From Paludisphaera rhizosphaerae (GTDB taxonomy: Bacteria > Planctomycetota > Planctomycetia > Isosphaerales > Isosphaeraceae): a stretch of 58,927 nt of DNA. Each line of letters opens with the position of its first letter. Positions within the stretch are counted from its first letter, which is position 1. The notes beneath the pieces are model-generated. The model was not told where the DNA came from, made no database searches, and saw only the letters and a list, made by a program, of their open reading frames with translations. Shown one piece after another: positions 19,101 through 26,867 of this stretch. The stretch spans positions 1 to 58,927 of the forward strand of contig NZ_JAALCR010000032.1 of assembly GCF_011065895.1 (NCBI RefSeq), in the 5' to 3' direction. The translations under genes were made by a program, and so were the position numbers.

Positions 19101-19796
19101 TTCGACGAGGTGGAGGAAGTCCAGCTTGTGGGGGTTGCCGAAGACGACCTTCGAGGGGTGCTTGGCCTTTCCCTCGGGGGAGAGCACGGCCCAGACGGCG
19201 TAGTCGGCGGCGAGCTTGAGCTGCTCCTCGTGCGCGGGTTCGTCTTCCATCCACTTCAGGACGTGCTCGGCGAAGCTCGCCTCGGTGATCGGGCCGAGCA
19301 TGAAGGCTTCCAGCTCGGCGGTCACGGCGGCGGAGTCGATCGCCATGGCGTGTTCGGCCGTCTTGCCCGTGAGCCTCCGCTGGACGAACTTCCGCTTCAC
19401 GGTCCGGAGCGGGGCCAGCTCGTCATGCCGGAGGCGCAGGGCGTTCAGCTCGGCCTCGACATGAAACAGCCGACCGATGAAGTCCTCAACATACGGAGCG
19501 ACGCCGACGATCAGCTCGGACGCCGCCTTGGAGGCCAGGGCCGTTGGGTTCTCGCGAGCCGCGAGCAGCCCGGCGTGGAGTTCCGGGGAACAGGCGAGCA
19601 GATCCGAGAGGAAGGCCGCGTCCAGCCGGACCAGCCCATCGCGAGAGTAGAGGTCTTGGAAGGAGAATCCAAATCCCAGGCGGCTACCGTCGTGGTCAGC
19701 GTGCATGTCACTCGGGGGCGGAGGAGGTACGTACAGTCGTCGTTTCGTCGAGGTCGGTTTCATTATAGCGTCGGCCGATAGCGTCGGCCGCGCCAC
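16149..19796 (-). CDS. Giant FAD/NAD(P)H oxidoreductase: Fe-S rich N domain + GltD-like + PyrK-like module
   Basis: A 1215-residue fusion. Residues 1-400 are a unique domain with a Cys cluster (C276, C279, C287, C310, C342, C350, C353, C357) that may hold iron-sulfur centres. Residues about 408-850 resemble the glutamate synthase small subunit/adrenodoxin-reductase fold: FAD motif GLGPAG at 416-421 and NAD(P) motif GGGLTAVD at 594-601. Residues about 870-1160 resemble the PyrK/FNR electron-transfer subunit, with GGGLGNA at 988-994 and a [2Fe-2S] set C1124, C1130, C1133, C1151. An electron-bifurcating or transfer role is inferred. GTG 19796 has GAGG 9 bases upstream; ATG 19763 is an alternative start. 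Confidence 0.8.
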   Translation of the reverse strand: MARPTLSADAIMKPTSTKRRLYVPPPPPSDMHADHDGSRLGFGFSFQDLYSRDGLVRLDAAFLSDLLACSPELHAGLLAARENPTALASKAASELIVGVAPYVEDFIGRLFHVEAELNALRLRHDELAPLRTVKRKFVQRRLTGKTAEHAMAIDSAAVTAELEAFMLGPITEASFAEHVLKWMEDEPAHEEQLKLAADYAVWAVLSPEGKAKHPSKVVFGNPHKLDFLHLVEYDERETDGTTQFVAKIGHTRHRDGFHLTDAGTDLAGALDEVGYCIKCHHQGKDSCSTGLREKTGAFKKSLFGVTLAGCPLGEKISEMNELKGDGHPIAAVAVVTIDNPMCAATGHRICNDCMKSCIYQKQDPVDIPQAETRSLKDVLELPWGFEIYSLLTRWNPLNFARPYPREATGRKVLVVGLGPAGFTLAHHLMNDGHSVVAVDGLKIEPLDETISGVDAFGQRTPFEPIRDVTKLYELLDRRVMAGFGGVAEYGITVRWNKNFLKLIRLVLERRAEFAMFGGVRFGGTLTVDDAFDMGFDHIALCMGAGRPTVIPMKNGLARGVRQASDFLMALQLTGAAKAASLANLQVRMPIVVIGGGLTAVDTATESLAYYIVQVEKFLKRYEELVKAHGEDHVRSRWVGDEAEVAAEFLEHGRAIRAERKAAAAEGRQPRLIELLDSWGGVTIAYRRRLVDAPSYTLNHEEVAKAFEEGIRFAELLVPEEVEVDSQGAARALKCRRQAFDAEAGTLTSAGEVTLPARTILVAAGTQPNTVLAREDAHNVRVDGRYFQALDEEGNPAKPEAVSKPTDVRVLMSMRPDGRSMSFFGDLHPSFAGNVVKAMASAKQGYPVVSRALAKTPATEPAPGDLVAKLNDELRTVVHEVIRLTPNIVEIVVRAPIAARAFQPGQFYRLQNFETLAGRDGATILAMEALALTGASVDRERGLLSTIVLEMGGSSDLCALLQPGEPICLMGPTGSPTETPGQETVLLAGGGLGNAVLFSIGQALRAAGSRVLYFAGYKKLIDRYKVEEIEAAAAVVVWCSDEAPGFTPGRVQDRSFVGNIVQAMAAYATGDLGEIEIPLDEVDRLVVIGSDGMMRGVQQARHTVLAPFLKPGHHAIGSINSPMQCMMKEICAQCLQTHRDPATGKETVIFSCFNQDQPLDHVAFDGLRSRLSQNTVQEKLTKLWIDECLHGLGHRVRLHGLPTTPPNMAVAATDAK
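19765..19790. repeat. Perfect 13-bp tandem duplication at the oxidoreductase gene start
   Basis: ATAGCGTCGGCCG occurs twice in a row with no mismatch, between the Shine-Dalgarno/GTG (19796) and the in-frame ATG (19763). Thirteen is not a multiple of three, so gain or loss of one copy would shift the frame from GTG but not from ATG. It could be a direct-repeat operator or a slippage site. Confidence 0.6.
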
Positions 19797-19847
19797 TTGG
19801 CTTGACCTCGAGCGACGGGTCCACGCGCCGGGATCGGCCAGTCATCG

Positions 19848-20420
19848 TCAGTCGTGGACCTCCTGCCACTCGCCGCGACGACTGTCGTAGACGATCATGC
19901 TGAAGACGCCCGAAGGATCACTGAAGTCGAACATGTAGTCGTCGGCCTGGGCGTGGTAGAAAGCATGGCCTCTCAGGAGCCGGGGCAGCGAGGCGTTGGG
20001 CAGGATCCCAGGAGGGCGGTCGGGGTATCGGCCGGTCTCGGTCCGGTGTCGATCGATCGCGGGTTGGAGACTTTCGCAATACGCCTTCGCGTTGTGGATG
20101 TCGTACTGAAGCAGGGCCACGCCGAACGGCAGCGAAAAGACGGCGCTCCCCGCCACGAGACCCACGAGGACGACGCCGGTCGTCGATCGCCGCAGGATCG
20201 GCGAAGCCCATTCGACGACGGCGCCGATCGCCGGTTGCTGCCGTGCCGGCGAGATCCGCGCGACGACGAACATGCAGGCGGCGAGCCCGAAGCAGAAGAC
20301 CATGACCCAGAAGGCCAGGATGAGGAGGATGAACTGTTCCATCGATCCGCGGAAGTGGCACGCGAGCGCGAGATTCATCGCGACCGAGGCGGCCAGGGCC
20401 AATCCGAAATCTCTGCGCAT
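19848..20420 (-). CDS. Uncharacterised membrane protein
   Basis: A 190-residue protein with hydrophobic segments at about 7-20, 28-52 and 80-105, then a soluble C-terminal part of about 85 residues. That tail (YCESLQPAIDRHRTETGRYPD) resembles a motif found after the transmembrane helix in pseudopilin-like and other planctomycete periplasmic proteins, where an alpha-helix meets a small beta-sheet. AGGAGG lies 6 bases before the ATG, which fixes the start. No enzymatic motif is seen and I do not recognise the family. Confidence 0.65.
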   Translation of the reverse strand: MRRDFGLALAASVAMNLALACHFRGSMEQFILLILAFWVMVFCFGLAACMFVVARISPARQQPAIGAVVEWASPILRRSTTGVVLVGLVAGSAVFSLPFGVALLQYDIHNAKAYCESLQPAIDRHRTETGRYPDRPPGILPNASLPRLLRGHAFYHAQADDYMFDFSDPSGVFSMIVYDSRRGEWQEVHD

Positions 20421-20500
20421 GAGTGCCTCCTGTCCTTTTCCGCATCATACGGGAGAAGGAGGCTGCGATTGGAGGAGCCGGTAACGCTGGCGGGGATCGA

Positions 20501-21601
20501 TTACTCCGGGGCCACCACGAAGATCGCCTCATCCGGCAGCGAGGCGATCCGACGGCCCTCGGCTTCCAGTTGCTCGTGGGGCAGGTTCATGATCGAACGG
20601 ACGAATTCGGGTTTGAGGGTGAAGACGAGGCCGTGGTTGGTCTTGCGGTCGCGGACCACGGTCTTGAGGGCGTCGGCGGAGGCTTCCTCCAGCTTCAGGT
20701 TGAGCTTTCCCGCGCTGACGCCGGTCGCGGCCTGAAGTCCGTCGGCCATGCACGAGTACTGGACCTCGGCCGGACTGCGGTGGACGACCAGCAGGTTGAA
20801 GCTGTGGCGGGGGAGGCTCAGCTCCTTCAACGCGCGCTCACCCATCCGATAGCCCGCGACGGCCCAGGGGCCGGTTGCGCCGTGGACCTCCTTAACGCGC
20901 GCGAGACACTCAGCGACGGCCGGGCCGTAGGCGGCCTCGGGGCTGATCGCGAGCGTGGCCTTCCAGCGGGTCTCCGAAAACTTGCGGCCGTCGCGCTCGC
21001 CGGGGACGCCGTCGATGTACTGGAGGTAGAGCGTCCAGGGGCCTTCGCGAAGGTCGGGGCAGGGGGCCTGGCCCTGGGCGTTGGTGCGAATCTCGGCCGG
21101 TTCCTCGGTCCCGTGGAAGACCTTCACCACGGCGTCGGCGACCGGACGGCCCTTCCAGGTCGCTTTCAGAACCGGCGGGCCGCCCGCGTCGGCGACCAGC
21201 AGGAGGCGAAGCTGGTCGTCTCCCAGGCCGAGGTTCGCCGCGCCGGCGGCGTCGACGGCCCGGGTCTGGGCGTAGGCGGCGAGCTGGATGACGAACGTCT
21301 TGCCCTGGTAATCGATCACGCCCCGATCGGCGTAGGCGCTTAGGAGGGCGGGGCCCGGTTGGGGGAGCCTGGCCTCCAGGCCGTCCGGCAGGCGGACGAC
21401 GTCCAGGGGCTTGCCGTCCGCCCAGACCTTGGTGCTGGCGATCTCCGCCACGCGTTCGGCCTCGCCGGGGGCGGGCGTGTCGCCGAAGGTCATCCGCGCG
21501 GAGTCAGGGGCGTCCAGATGGAACCAGAGTTCATGGGCTCCTGCCTGAGCCGCCCCGAGGGTCAGGATCCCCGCCGCGACGGCGAAGCGGAAGCTTTGCA
21601 T
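20501..21601 (-). CDS. DUF4198-like domain fused to an FmdE-like domain, exported
   Basis: A 366-residue protein with a signal peptide (1-22, ending AGAHELWF, the start typical of DUF4198 proteins). Residues 23-215 follow the DUF4198 plan: beta-rich and carboxypeptidase-regulatory-like. Residues about 228-345 match FmdE of the molybdenum formylmethanofuran dehydrogenase operon (HGATGPWAVAGYRMGERAL; SCMADGLQAATG). The first conserved Cys (C284) is present, but the usual second Cys (TGCT) is Val (TGVS), so metal binding may differ. Planctomycetes carry archaeal-type C1 genes, but periplasmic location argues against a direct role. GAGGAG lies 8 bases upstream, 25 bp after the DUF1559 gene. Confidence 0.75.
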   Translation of the reverse strand: MQSFRFAVAAGILTLGAAQAGAHELWFHLDAPDSARMTFGDTPAPGEAERVAEIASTKVWADGKPLDVVRLPDGLEARLPQPGPALLSAYADRGVIDYQGKTFVIQLAAYAQTRAVDAAGAANLGLGDDQLRLLLVADAGGPPVLKATWKGRPVADAVVKVFHGTEEPAEIRTNAQGQAPCPDLREGPWTLYLQYIDGVPGERDGRKFSETRWKATLAISPEAAYGPAVAECLARVKEVHGATGPWAVAGYRMGERALKELSLPRHSFNLLVVHRSPAEVQYSCMADGLQAATGVSAGKLNLKLEEASADALKTVVRDRKTNHGLVFTLKPEFVRSIMNLPHEQLEAEGRRIASLPDEAIFVVAPE

Positions 21602-21626
21602 CGTATCGATCTCCTCGAAGGAAGGC

Positions 21627-22643
21627 TCAATAAGCGTCGGCGCTGACGACCTCGCCGCCCGCCACGGTGGCGACGGCCTGCCAGGCCGTGACGTTGACGG
21701 AGTCCTTGAAGAACCGGACGCTGCCGTCGCACATCAGGACGTTGACCCCGCCGGAATGCCGGCTGCGGGCGGTCCGCCAGCCGTGCTGCGGTCCGCGGAG
21801 ACAGTCGTAGATCTTGCTGTTCGGTCCCATGTAATGATCGTACATGGTGTGGCGATAGTCGCCGTCGATCCAGTTGGTGTGCCGATCGTAGCGGTAGTTC
21901 GTCGACGCCTGGCAATCAGTCGGCACGAGCGGCTGATAGTTGAAGATGTCCGCCGGGGTGGAGAGGCTGAGCGTGAGCTGGACCATCACCTCCTGCGGGT
22001 TCGGCGAGGTAGTGGCGTTCGGGCCGACGAGGCTCTCGCTCATCATCGCGGTCTGGCTCGTGCCGTCGATGACGGTCGCCATGCTGGTGGTCGAGTTGAG
22101 GTAGAGGACGCCGTTCGGCTTGCCCCCCGTCCAGGGAAGGCCGTCGCCTCCGGGCAGACCGTCTCCCGAGCACGAGGCGTAATTGCAGGGCGCCTCGTTT
22201 CCGTTCCTCGCGCTCCGGACGTCGCTCGGGCAGAGGAACGAGGTGACCTGCATCTGGTAGACGGTCGTGTTCTGGGGCATGTCCACGCCGTTGATGTCGT
22301 ACAGCGGGAGCATGAAGTTCATCGCGTTGGACGCGGCCCCTTGCTCCAGGTAGGGCAGAAGTTGGAGCAGGGACGAGTAGCGGAAATGCCCCGGGGCGGT
22401 CAGGTTCTGGGCCACCCACCAGTTATTCATCGGGGCGACCCAACCGGCCGAGGGGAAGGCTCCGATGGACGAGTGGTAGTTGTGAAGCGAGAGCCCGAGC
22501 TGCTTCAGGTTGTTGGTGCACTGAATCCGCCTGGCCGCCTCCCGCGCCGCCTGCACGGCCGGCAGCAAAAGCGCGATCAGGACCGCGATGATCGCGATCA
22601 CGACCAACAGCTCGATCAGCGTGAATCCACGCCGAGTCTTCAT
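21627..22643 (-). CDS. DUF1559 pseudopilin (prepilin-like N terminus, H-X9-DG)
   Basis: A 338-residue protein. Residues 1-7 (MKTRRGF) are the prepilin leader, and [16 protein letters not shown] is the type IV pilin hydrophobic helix, to be cut after Gly6 by a prepilin peptidase. AREAARRIQCTNNLKQLGLS and LHNYH follow as in all DUF1559 proteins. The C terminus has HSGGVNVLMCDG (H-X9-DG) and ends GGEVVSADAY. Hundreds of paralogues occur in planctomycete genomes; they are thought to be pseudopilins or envelope proteins of unknown function. The DUF4198/FmdE gene follows by 25 bp and is probably co-transcribed. Confidence 0.92.
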   Translation of the reverse strand: MKTRRGFTLIELLVVIAIIAVLIALLLPAVQAAREAARRIQCTNNLKQLGLSLHNYHSSIGAFPSAGWVAPMNNWWVAQNLTAPGHFRYSSLLQLLPYLEQGAASNAMNFMLPLYDINGVDMPQNTTVYQMQVTSFLCPSDVRSARNGNEAPCNYASCSGDGLPGGDGLPWTGGKPNGVLYLNSTTSMATVIDGTSQTAMMSESLVGPNATTSPNPQEVMVQLTLSLSTPADIFNYQPLVPTDCQASTNYRYDRHTNWIDGDYRHTMYDHYMGPNSKIYDCLRGPQHGWRTARSRHSGGVNVLMCDGSVRFFKDSVNVTAWQAVATVAGGEVVSADAY

Positions 22644-22903
22644 GGGCCCCCCTCCCCACCGGTGTTGTCGACGACTGTTCGTTGCGTATTACGAAATACG
22701 AAATCGTCATACTGATCGACGGCCATCGTATTCACGCCCCGAGGTGAAAGCCAGGGCCAAGCTTTGGATTTTCTCAGTCGTCGTGCTGGAGGAGCCCTCA
22801 CCGTGTTGGAACGGGTTTTGCGTTTCTCTTTCACCCGTAACGGAGGCTGAGAGCGCGCTCGGCCCTTCCATCGATCGATGACTCAACGACGGAGAACGAA
22901 CCG

Positions 22904-23110
22904 ATGAAGCTCTCGAACGTGAAGCTCGCCGCCCTGGGATTCCTGCTCTCGCCGCTGCTGGGGCTGGCGACCGGCTGCGCTCCGGAAGGACCGGCTGAGA
23001 AGGCCGGCAAGAGCGTCGATCAGGCGGTGGAGAACGCCAAGGACGCCGTCAACCCGCCCGGCCCCGTCGAGAAGGCCGGCCGAGAGGTCGACAAGGCCGT
23101 GAATCCCTGA
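22904..23110 (+). CDS. Small lipoprotein with repeated amphipathic helix
   Basis: A 68-residue protein with a lipoprotein signal: a hydrophobic segment of about 15 residues, then the lipobox LATGC, with Cys at about 25 as the lipidated residue. The mature part is highly charged and contains two related blocks, AEKAGKSVDQAVENA and VEKAGREVDKAVNP, likely amphipathic helices. GGAG lies 9 bases before the ATG. Such small lipoproteins are common in planctomycetes, and a stabilising or stress role is only a guess. It is divergent from the DUF1559 gene and convergent with the lyase-like gene. Confidence 0.75.
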   Translation: MKLSNVKLAALGFLLSPLLGLATGCAPEGPAEKAGKSVDQAVENAKDAVNPPGPVEKAGREVDKAVNP

Positions 23111-23243
23111 CGACCGGGTGGACTTGTACCTCCCCTCGGGCTTTTCGCTCGCATGTGGACGAGGCGATTCCAGGGGGCGAACGTGCTGGCGCCCGCGGTG
23201 AGATCCGCCGATTCGAAGGCGGAAGCCGTTGGGTGCCGGCTGC

Positions 23244-24497
23244 TTATCGACCTGGGCCGGTGGATTCCGGGACCTCGGATTCAAAGTCGATGATTTTGCC
23301 GCCGCCAGAGTTGGCCTCGTCAATCAGTCGTCGATCGGTGGCGTCGCGATCCCAGGCGCGCGCCCCGGCGTTGGCGAGGACCCAGACGCTCGTCTCGGCG
23401 GCGGAAAGGGCCTTGAGTCGGGGAGGCCAAAACATGGGCTCCTCGGCGATGCGCGGTTCCCGAGGCGTGCTGGGCGACGTGGGCGCGGGAGCAGGCGTGA
23501 CGTCGGTGAAAACCGGCGCGGTAGGTAATTCTCCGCCCTTCTTGTCGAAGTACAGGTTGTCCTTGAGATAGACGTCGCACGGTCCTCGACCATCCAGGAA
23601 AACCGTCTTCGATGATGTGCTGGGGCCCTTTTTCGCCACGTTGCCCACGATCACAATCGCGCCCCGCTGCCAATCATGGCCGCTCCATTCGCCGGGGTTG
23701 AGCGCGTACTGCATCACGCGACCGCCGGGGTTGTGGATCAGGTTATTCACCACCGCACCCCGGGCTCCCCCCTTGAAGAGCGGGTTGCGATCGTCGTTGC
23801 TGATGTACAGGTTGCCGATGATCGCGATCTCGGTGGCGTTGTCATGCACGAGCGAGCCCTTCGAATGCTTTCCCTTGGCATGGGTCGAGTTGTGAAGACC
23901 CTCGCCGATGATGCAATGGCTGAACGTGACGCGGTGCGATGTGTTCTTTCGCCATTCGTCGGGGTTCGCTCCGTCGAACCGAGGGCCGGAGGCGTTCAGG
24001 TTTTCGTCGGTCGCCCAGGTGAGGGAACAGTGGTCGACGATGACGTCGTGCGCGCCGTCGGCCGTGGTGAGTCCATCCACTTCCCATCCGCTCTTTCGCT
24101 CACGGGCGCTGGCGCCCGGACGAATCCGGAGGTGACGGACGATAACGTCGTGGGTGGTAATCCCCATGCCGCCGTCGGTGATCGTGATGCCTGGCGTCGG
24201 CGCCGTCTCCCCCGCGATCGTAACGAACGGCCGCGCAACCTTGAGCGAGCGCCCTCCCATCTCGATCTTTCCGCCGACCGCGAACTCGATCACCCGAGGG
24301 CCGTCGGCCGCCAACGCCTCCGCGAGCGAACCCGGCCCCCCCGCGGCGAGCGTGGTTACGCGGATCACCTTTCCGTCGCCGCCGCCTCGCGTGTCGGTCC
24401 AGCCGGGAGGCGTCTCCCAGTCGACCTGAGCTGCCACGGCCCGCGACCCGATCAGGACAAGCGAAGCAACCAGAAATCCGATTGATGCCGACTTCAT
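23244..24497 (-). CDS. Secreted pectate lyase-like right-handed beta-helix protein
   Basis: A 417-residue exported protein. The ATG at 24497 has GAGG 7 bases upstream and opens the signal peptide (1-23, ending AVAAQ). The mature part reads as a pectate lyase/PL1-like beta-helix: VTTLAAGGPGSLAEAL, HDVIVRHLRIRPG, HDVIVDHCSLTWATDENL and NRNPLFKGG-type turns. In the family, acidic residues on such turns bind Ca2+ and an Arg acts as base; I cannot assign them firmly here. The substrate is probably a polysaccharide such as pectin. The C terminus carries a proline-rich linker and a short tail. Confidence 0.8.
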   Translation of the reverse strand: MKSASIGFLVASLVLIGSRAVAAQVDWETPPGWTDTRGGGDGKVIRVTTLAAGGPGSLAEALAADGPRVIEFAVGGKIEMGGRSLKVARPFVTIAGETAPTPGITITDGGMGITTHDVIVRHLRIRPGASARERKSGWEVDGLTTADGAHDVIVDHCSLTWATDENLNASGPRFDGANPDEWRKNTSHRVTFSHCIIGEGLHNSTHAKGKHSKGSLVHDNATEIAIIGNLYISNDDRNPLFKGGARGAVVNNLIHNPGGRVMQYALNPGEWSGHDWQRGAIVIVGNVAKKGPSTSSKTVFLDGRGPCDVYLKDNLYFDKKGGELPTAPVFTDVTPAPAPTSPSTPREPRIAEEPMFWPPRLKALSAAETSVWVLANAGARAWDRDATDRRLIDEANSGGGKIIDFESEVPESTGPGR

Positions 24498-24642
24498 GAG
24501 AGCCCTCGCGGGGTGGAGTGGGGAAGGACTCGGGAGCAGGCCAGGCAGGCGGAACCCGCGGTTCCGCGCCATTCACTTTACTGTCGACCGCAGCGCGAAA
24601 GGGCGAGGTCAGGATTCGCAAAGTCAAAAAATGCTGTCAAAC

Positions 24643-24987
24643 TTAGTCGAGGAGCGGCGTGGCGGTTGGCTTGGGGCTCCAACTGGTCTCGACCTTGGAG
24701 GTCCAGAGGCTCGTTGGGAAGCCGCGAATGCGCACCCAGGTCTCGAAGGGATTCCCCTTCGCGTCGCGACCGGTGAGGAAGTAGACGTAGTCCTCTCGCC
24801 TGGAGGTCCACGTGTAAGGACCGCGGAGAAATCTTGGCGCCCGCCTGCTCAGGATGGTCAGGCCCGACTCCTCGGCCCATCGGCGGAGTCGACGCTCGGC
24901 GACGTAGGCGTCCCCGCACACGAGGGCGCAAGCGGCCAGAAGGCTCCCAGCGGTAATCGCGATCGTTACGGCGTCGTAGCCGAACAT
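24643..24987 (-). CDS. Small single-pass membrane protein of unknown function
   Basis: A 114-residue protein with one hydrophobic segment at about 8-25 and a soluble C-terminal domain containing LRRWAEESGLTILSRRAPRF, followed by a beta-rich stretch (VYFLTGRDAKGNPFETWVRI). The pattern of a TM helix, then an RWAxxxGL helix and a beta-sheet, recurs in planctomycete small proteins, but I do not know its function. GTGGAG lies 7 bases before ATG 24987, which is better than the in-frame ATG at 25014. Confidence 0.65.
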   Translation of the reverse strand: MFGYDAVTIAITAGSLLAACALVCGDAYVAERRLRRWAEESGLTILSRRAPRFLRGPYTWTSRREDYVYFLTGRDAKGNPFETWVRIRGFPTSLWTSKVETSWSPKPTATPLLD

Positions 24988-25279
24988 TTCGTTCTCCACC
25001 CGGATTCGTCGCACCGGGCGTGGAACTCTCCTTGAGTTGGGATGGATCGATGGAGTCCATCCCCAGATAGTCCTTTCGGATTCCTCGTCGACTTCTTACG
25101 TGGGCGGCTCCGAAAAGATGGAGAAGCCCAAGCGAATGGGTCGCGTGCCCCAGGTGCGCGGAAAGCCCTGAGAAGGTGGCCCGCAATCATGGTACCTTTT
25201 CCTGGAGCCCTGCGGGTGCGTTCGCCCTGATGAATGCGAGCCCTGGCCAGGTCTCGGCGTCCGGTTGTCGGGAGTCGCC

Positions 25280-26860
25280 ATGCCTGGACCGATCCTCCTC
25301 GTCTTGATCCTGGCGGCCGCGGTGTATCTGGGCGTGATCGTTCATGAGGCCGGTCACGCCCTGATCGGTAGGGCGGTTGGTTTCGTGGTCACCTCGGTAG
25401 GGCTCGGCATCGCGGGGCCGTTTCTCGTCCTGCCGATGGGCGGCACGCGGTTGTATCTCGGCTTGACCAGGCCCTTTCAAGGCATCACCTTCGCTTTTCT
25501 CCCACGCGTCTACCCCGACCGGAAGCGCATGGCGGCTTTCGTGTCCGGGGGGATCGCCGCGAATGCACTTTGCGCCGCATTGGCGATCGGTCTTGCCTTA
25601 TGCCTGCCGACCGGCCGACTCAAGACCACGTCCGCCATGTTCGCCGCGATCAACGCTATGCTTGCGACGTCCAGCCTCATCCCCGTCAGCTTTCGCGTGG
25701 GCGGGGCGATGTTGCGCAGCGATGGCAGGTTGCTCCTGGACGTCCTCCGCGTCGGCTCTCTGAGGCAGCCGCCAGCGGATGTCATCCAGAACGCGCAGGG
25801 ATGCCGTCGGCTGTGGCAAGCAGTCGGCGATCGGCTGATGGATCGCCTCTACACGTTGAACGCTGCTTTATCGTGGATCGATCTGGGAGCTACGGCAAAA
25901 GCCGAATCGGTCTTTGCCGAGGCGGTCGCCATCGACGTCGCGCACCCGTACATCGATTGGCTGGAGGAAGTCGCACGAACCAACCTGGCACTCGCCAAGG
26001 GCGATCCGGCCGAGGCGAGCGCCGCCCTATCGCGGGCGGAGAGCTTTGGCGAGACGTTCGGAGAGGAAGGGGGATACTTGCTCGCCTTGCTGCGAGCCGG
26101 CCTGCTGCTGATCGAAGACAGGCAAGGCGAGGCGATGGCGGCGTTGGAGAGGCTGCCGGCCGACCCGGTGGGCCGGACTCGCCCGGAGTTCGGCCTGTCG
26201 GCGCTGACCGTTCACCTTCGCGTCGCCTGCGTCGCCGGCGACCAGGCTGCCGTTTCCGAACTGCAATCCCGCTACGAGGCTGAGCGACTGAGACATCTCT
26301 CGGACGTGCGCGATTTGCAGGTCTACCGTGCCTTGGCCCACTTCGCCGCGTCGCGCGGCGACGACGCCCGCGACGACTACCGCCGCGCGTTAAAGGCCAT
26401 GGCACCGCTCGCCGCGGCGTGGCGCGACCCCCATGACAAGGCCGCCTTCGTCGACGCGCATCGCAGCCTGATCGAGGAGGCCATGGAAGCTCTCGGCGTC
26501 GAAGACGTGGCGCCTCTCATCGCGGCCGTCGAGACGCAGGAGCCAGACCCCGCCATTCTGGCTCGAGAACAATCGAGGCGACGGTGGGCGCTCCGCTTGA
26601 TGTTGATCAACGCGGGTTTATTCGTCCCGTTGTGGCTCGCGGCTCTCTCCATACGGCCGCGCGGGGCGCCTATCATTTTCCTGGCGGTGGTGCTGGGGCT
26701 CTTCACGGTGCTGGGCGCGATCGGCGTGCTCCTCGATCTGGCCGTTCGCAGGCTCCTCCCCTCGTTGAGGCGACTCTCCGGCGCGATCCTTCTCACCGTG
26801 GCCCTGATGCCCTGGCTCGTTGAGTTGATTTTTTGTGTCGTCACCACGTTAACGCCGTGA
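25280..26860 (+). CDS. M50 (site-2 protease) family membrane metallopeptidase with a long soluble domain
   Basis: A 526-residue membrane protein. VHEAGHAL at 21-28 holds the HExxH zinc site inside the first transmembrane helix, and SDGRLLLD at about 151-158 is the third zinc ligand in the site-2 protease style. AFVSGGIAANALCAAL matches the family's GxxxN helix. After the membrane core comes a soluble region of about 260 residues that looks like TPR-type helical pairs, then two or three C-terminal transmembrane helices. Intramembrane proteolysis of an unknown substrate is expected. GGGAG lies 7 bases before the ATG; a TTG 15 bp earlier is less likely. Confidence 0.85.
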   Translation: MPGPILLVLILAAAVYLGVIVHEAGHALIGRAVGFVVTSVGLGIAGPFLVLPMGGTRLYLGLTRPFQGITFAFLPRVYPDRKRMAAFVSGGIAANALCAALAIGLALCLPTGRLKTTSAMFAAINAMLATSSLIPVSFRVGGAMLRSDGRLLLDVLRVGSLRQPPADVIQNAQGCRRLWQAVGDRLMDRLYTLNAALSWIDLGATAKAESVFAEAVAIDVAHPYIDWLEEVARTNLALAKGDPAEASAALSRAESFGETFGEEGGYLLALLRAGLLLIEDRQGEAMAALERLPADPVGRTRPEFGLSALTVHLRVACVAGDQAAVSELQSRYEAERLRHLSDVRDLQVYRALAHFAASRGDDARDDYRRALKAMAPLAAAWRDPHDKAAFVDAHRSLIEEAMEALGVEDVAPLIAAVETQEPDPAILAREQSRRRWALRLMLINAGLFVPLWLAALSIRPRGAPIIFLAVVLGLFTVLGAIGVLLDLAVRRLLPSLRRLSGAILLTVALMPWLVELIFCVVTTLTP

Positions 26861-26867
26861 CGGCGTT

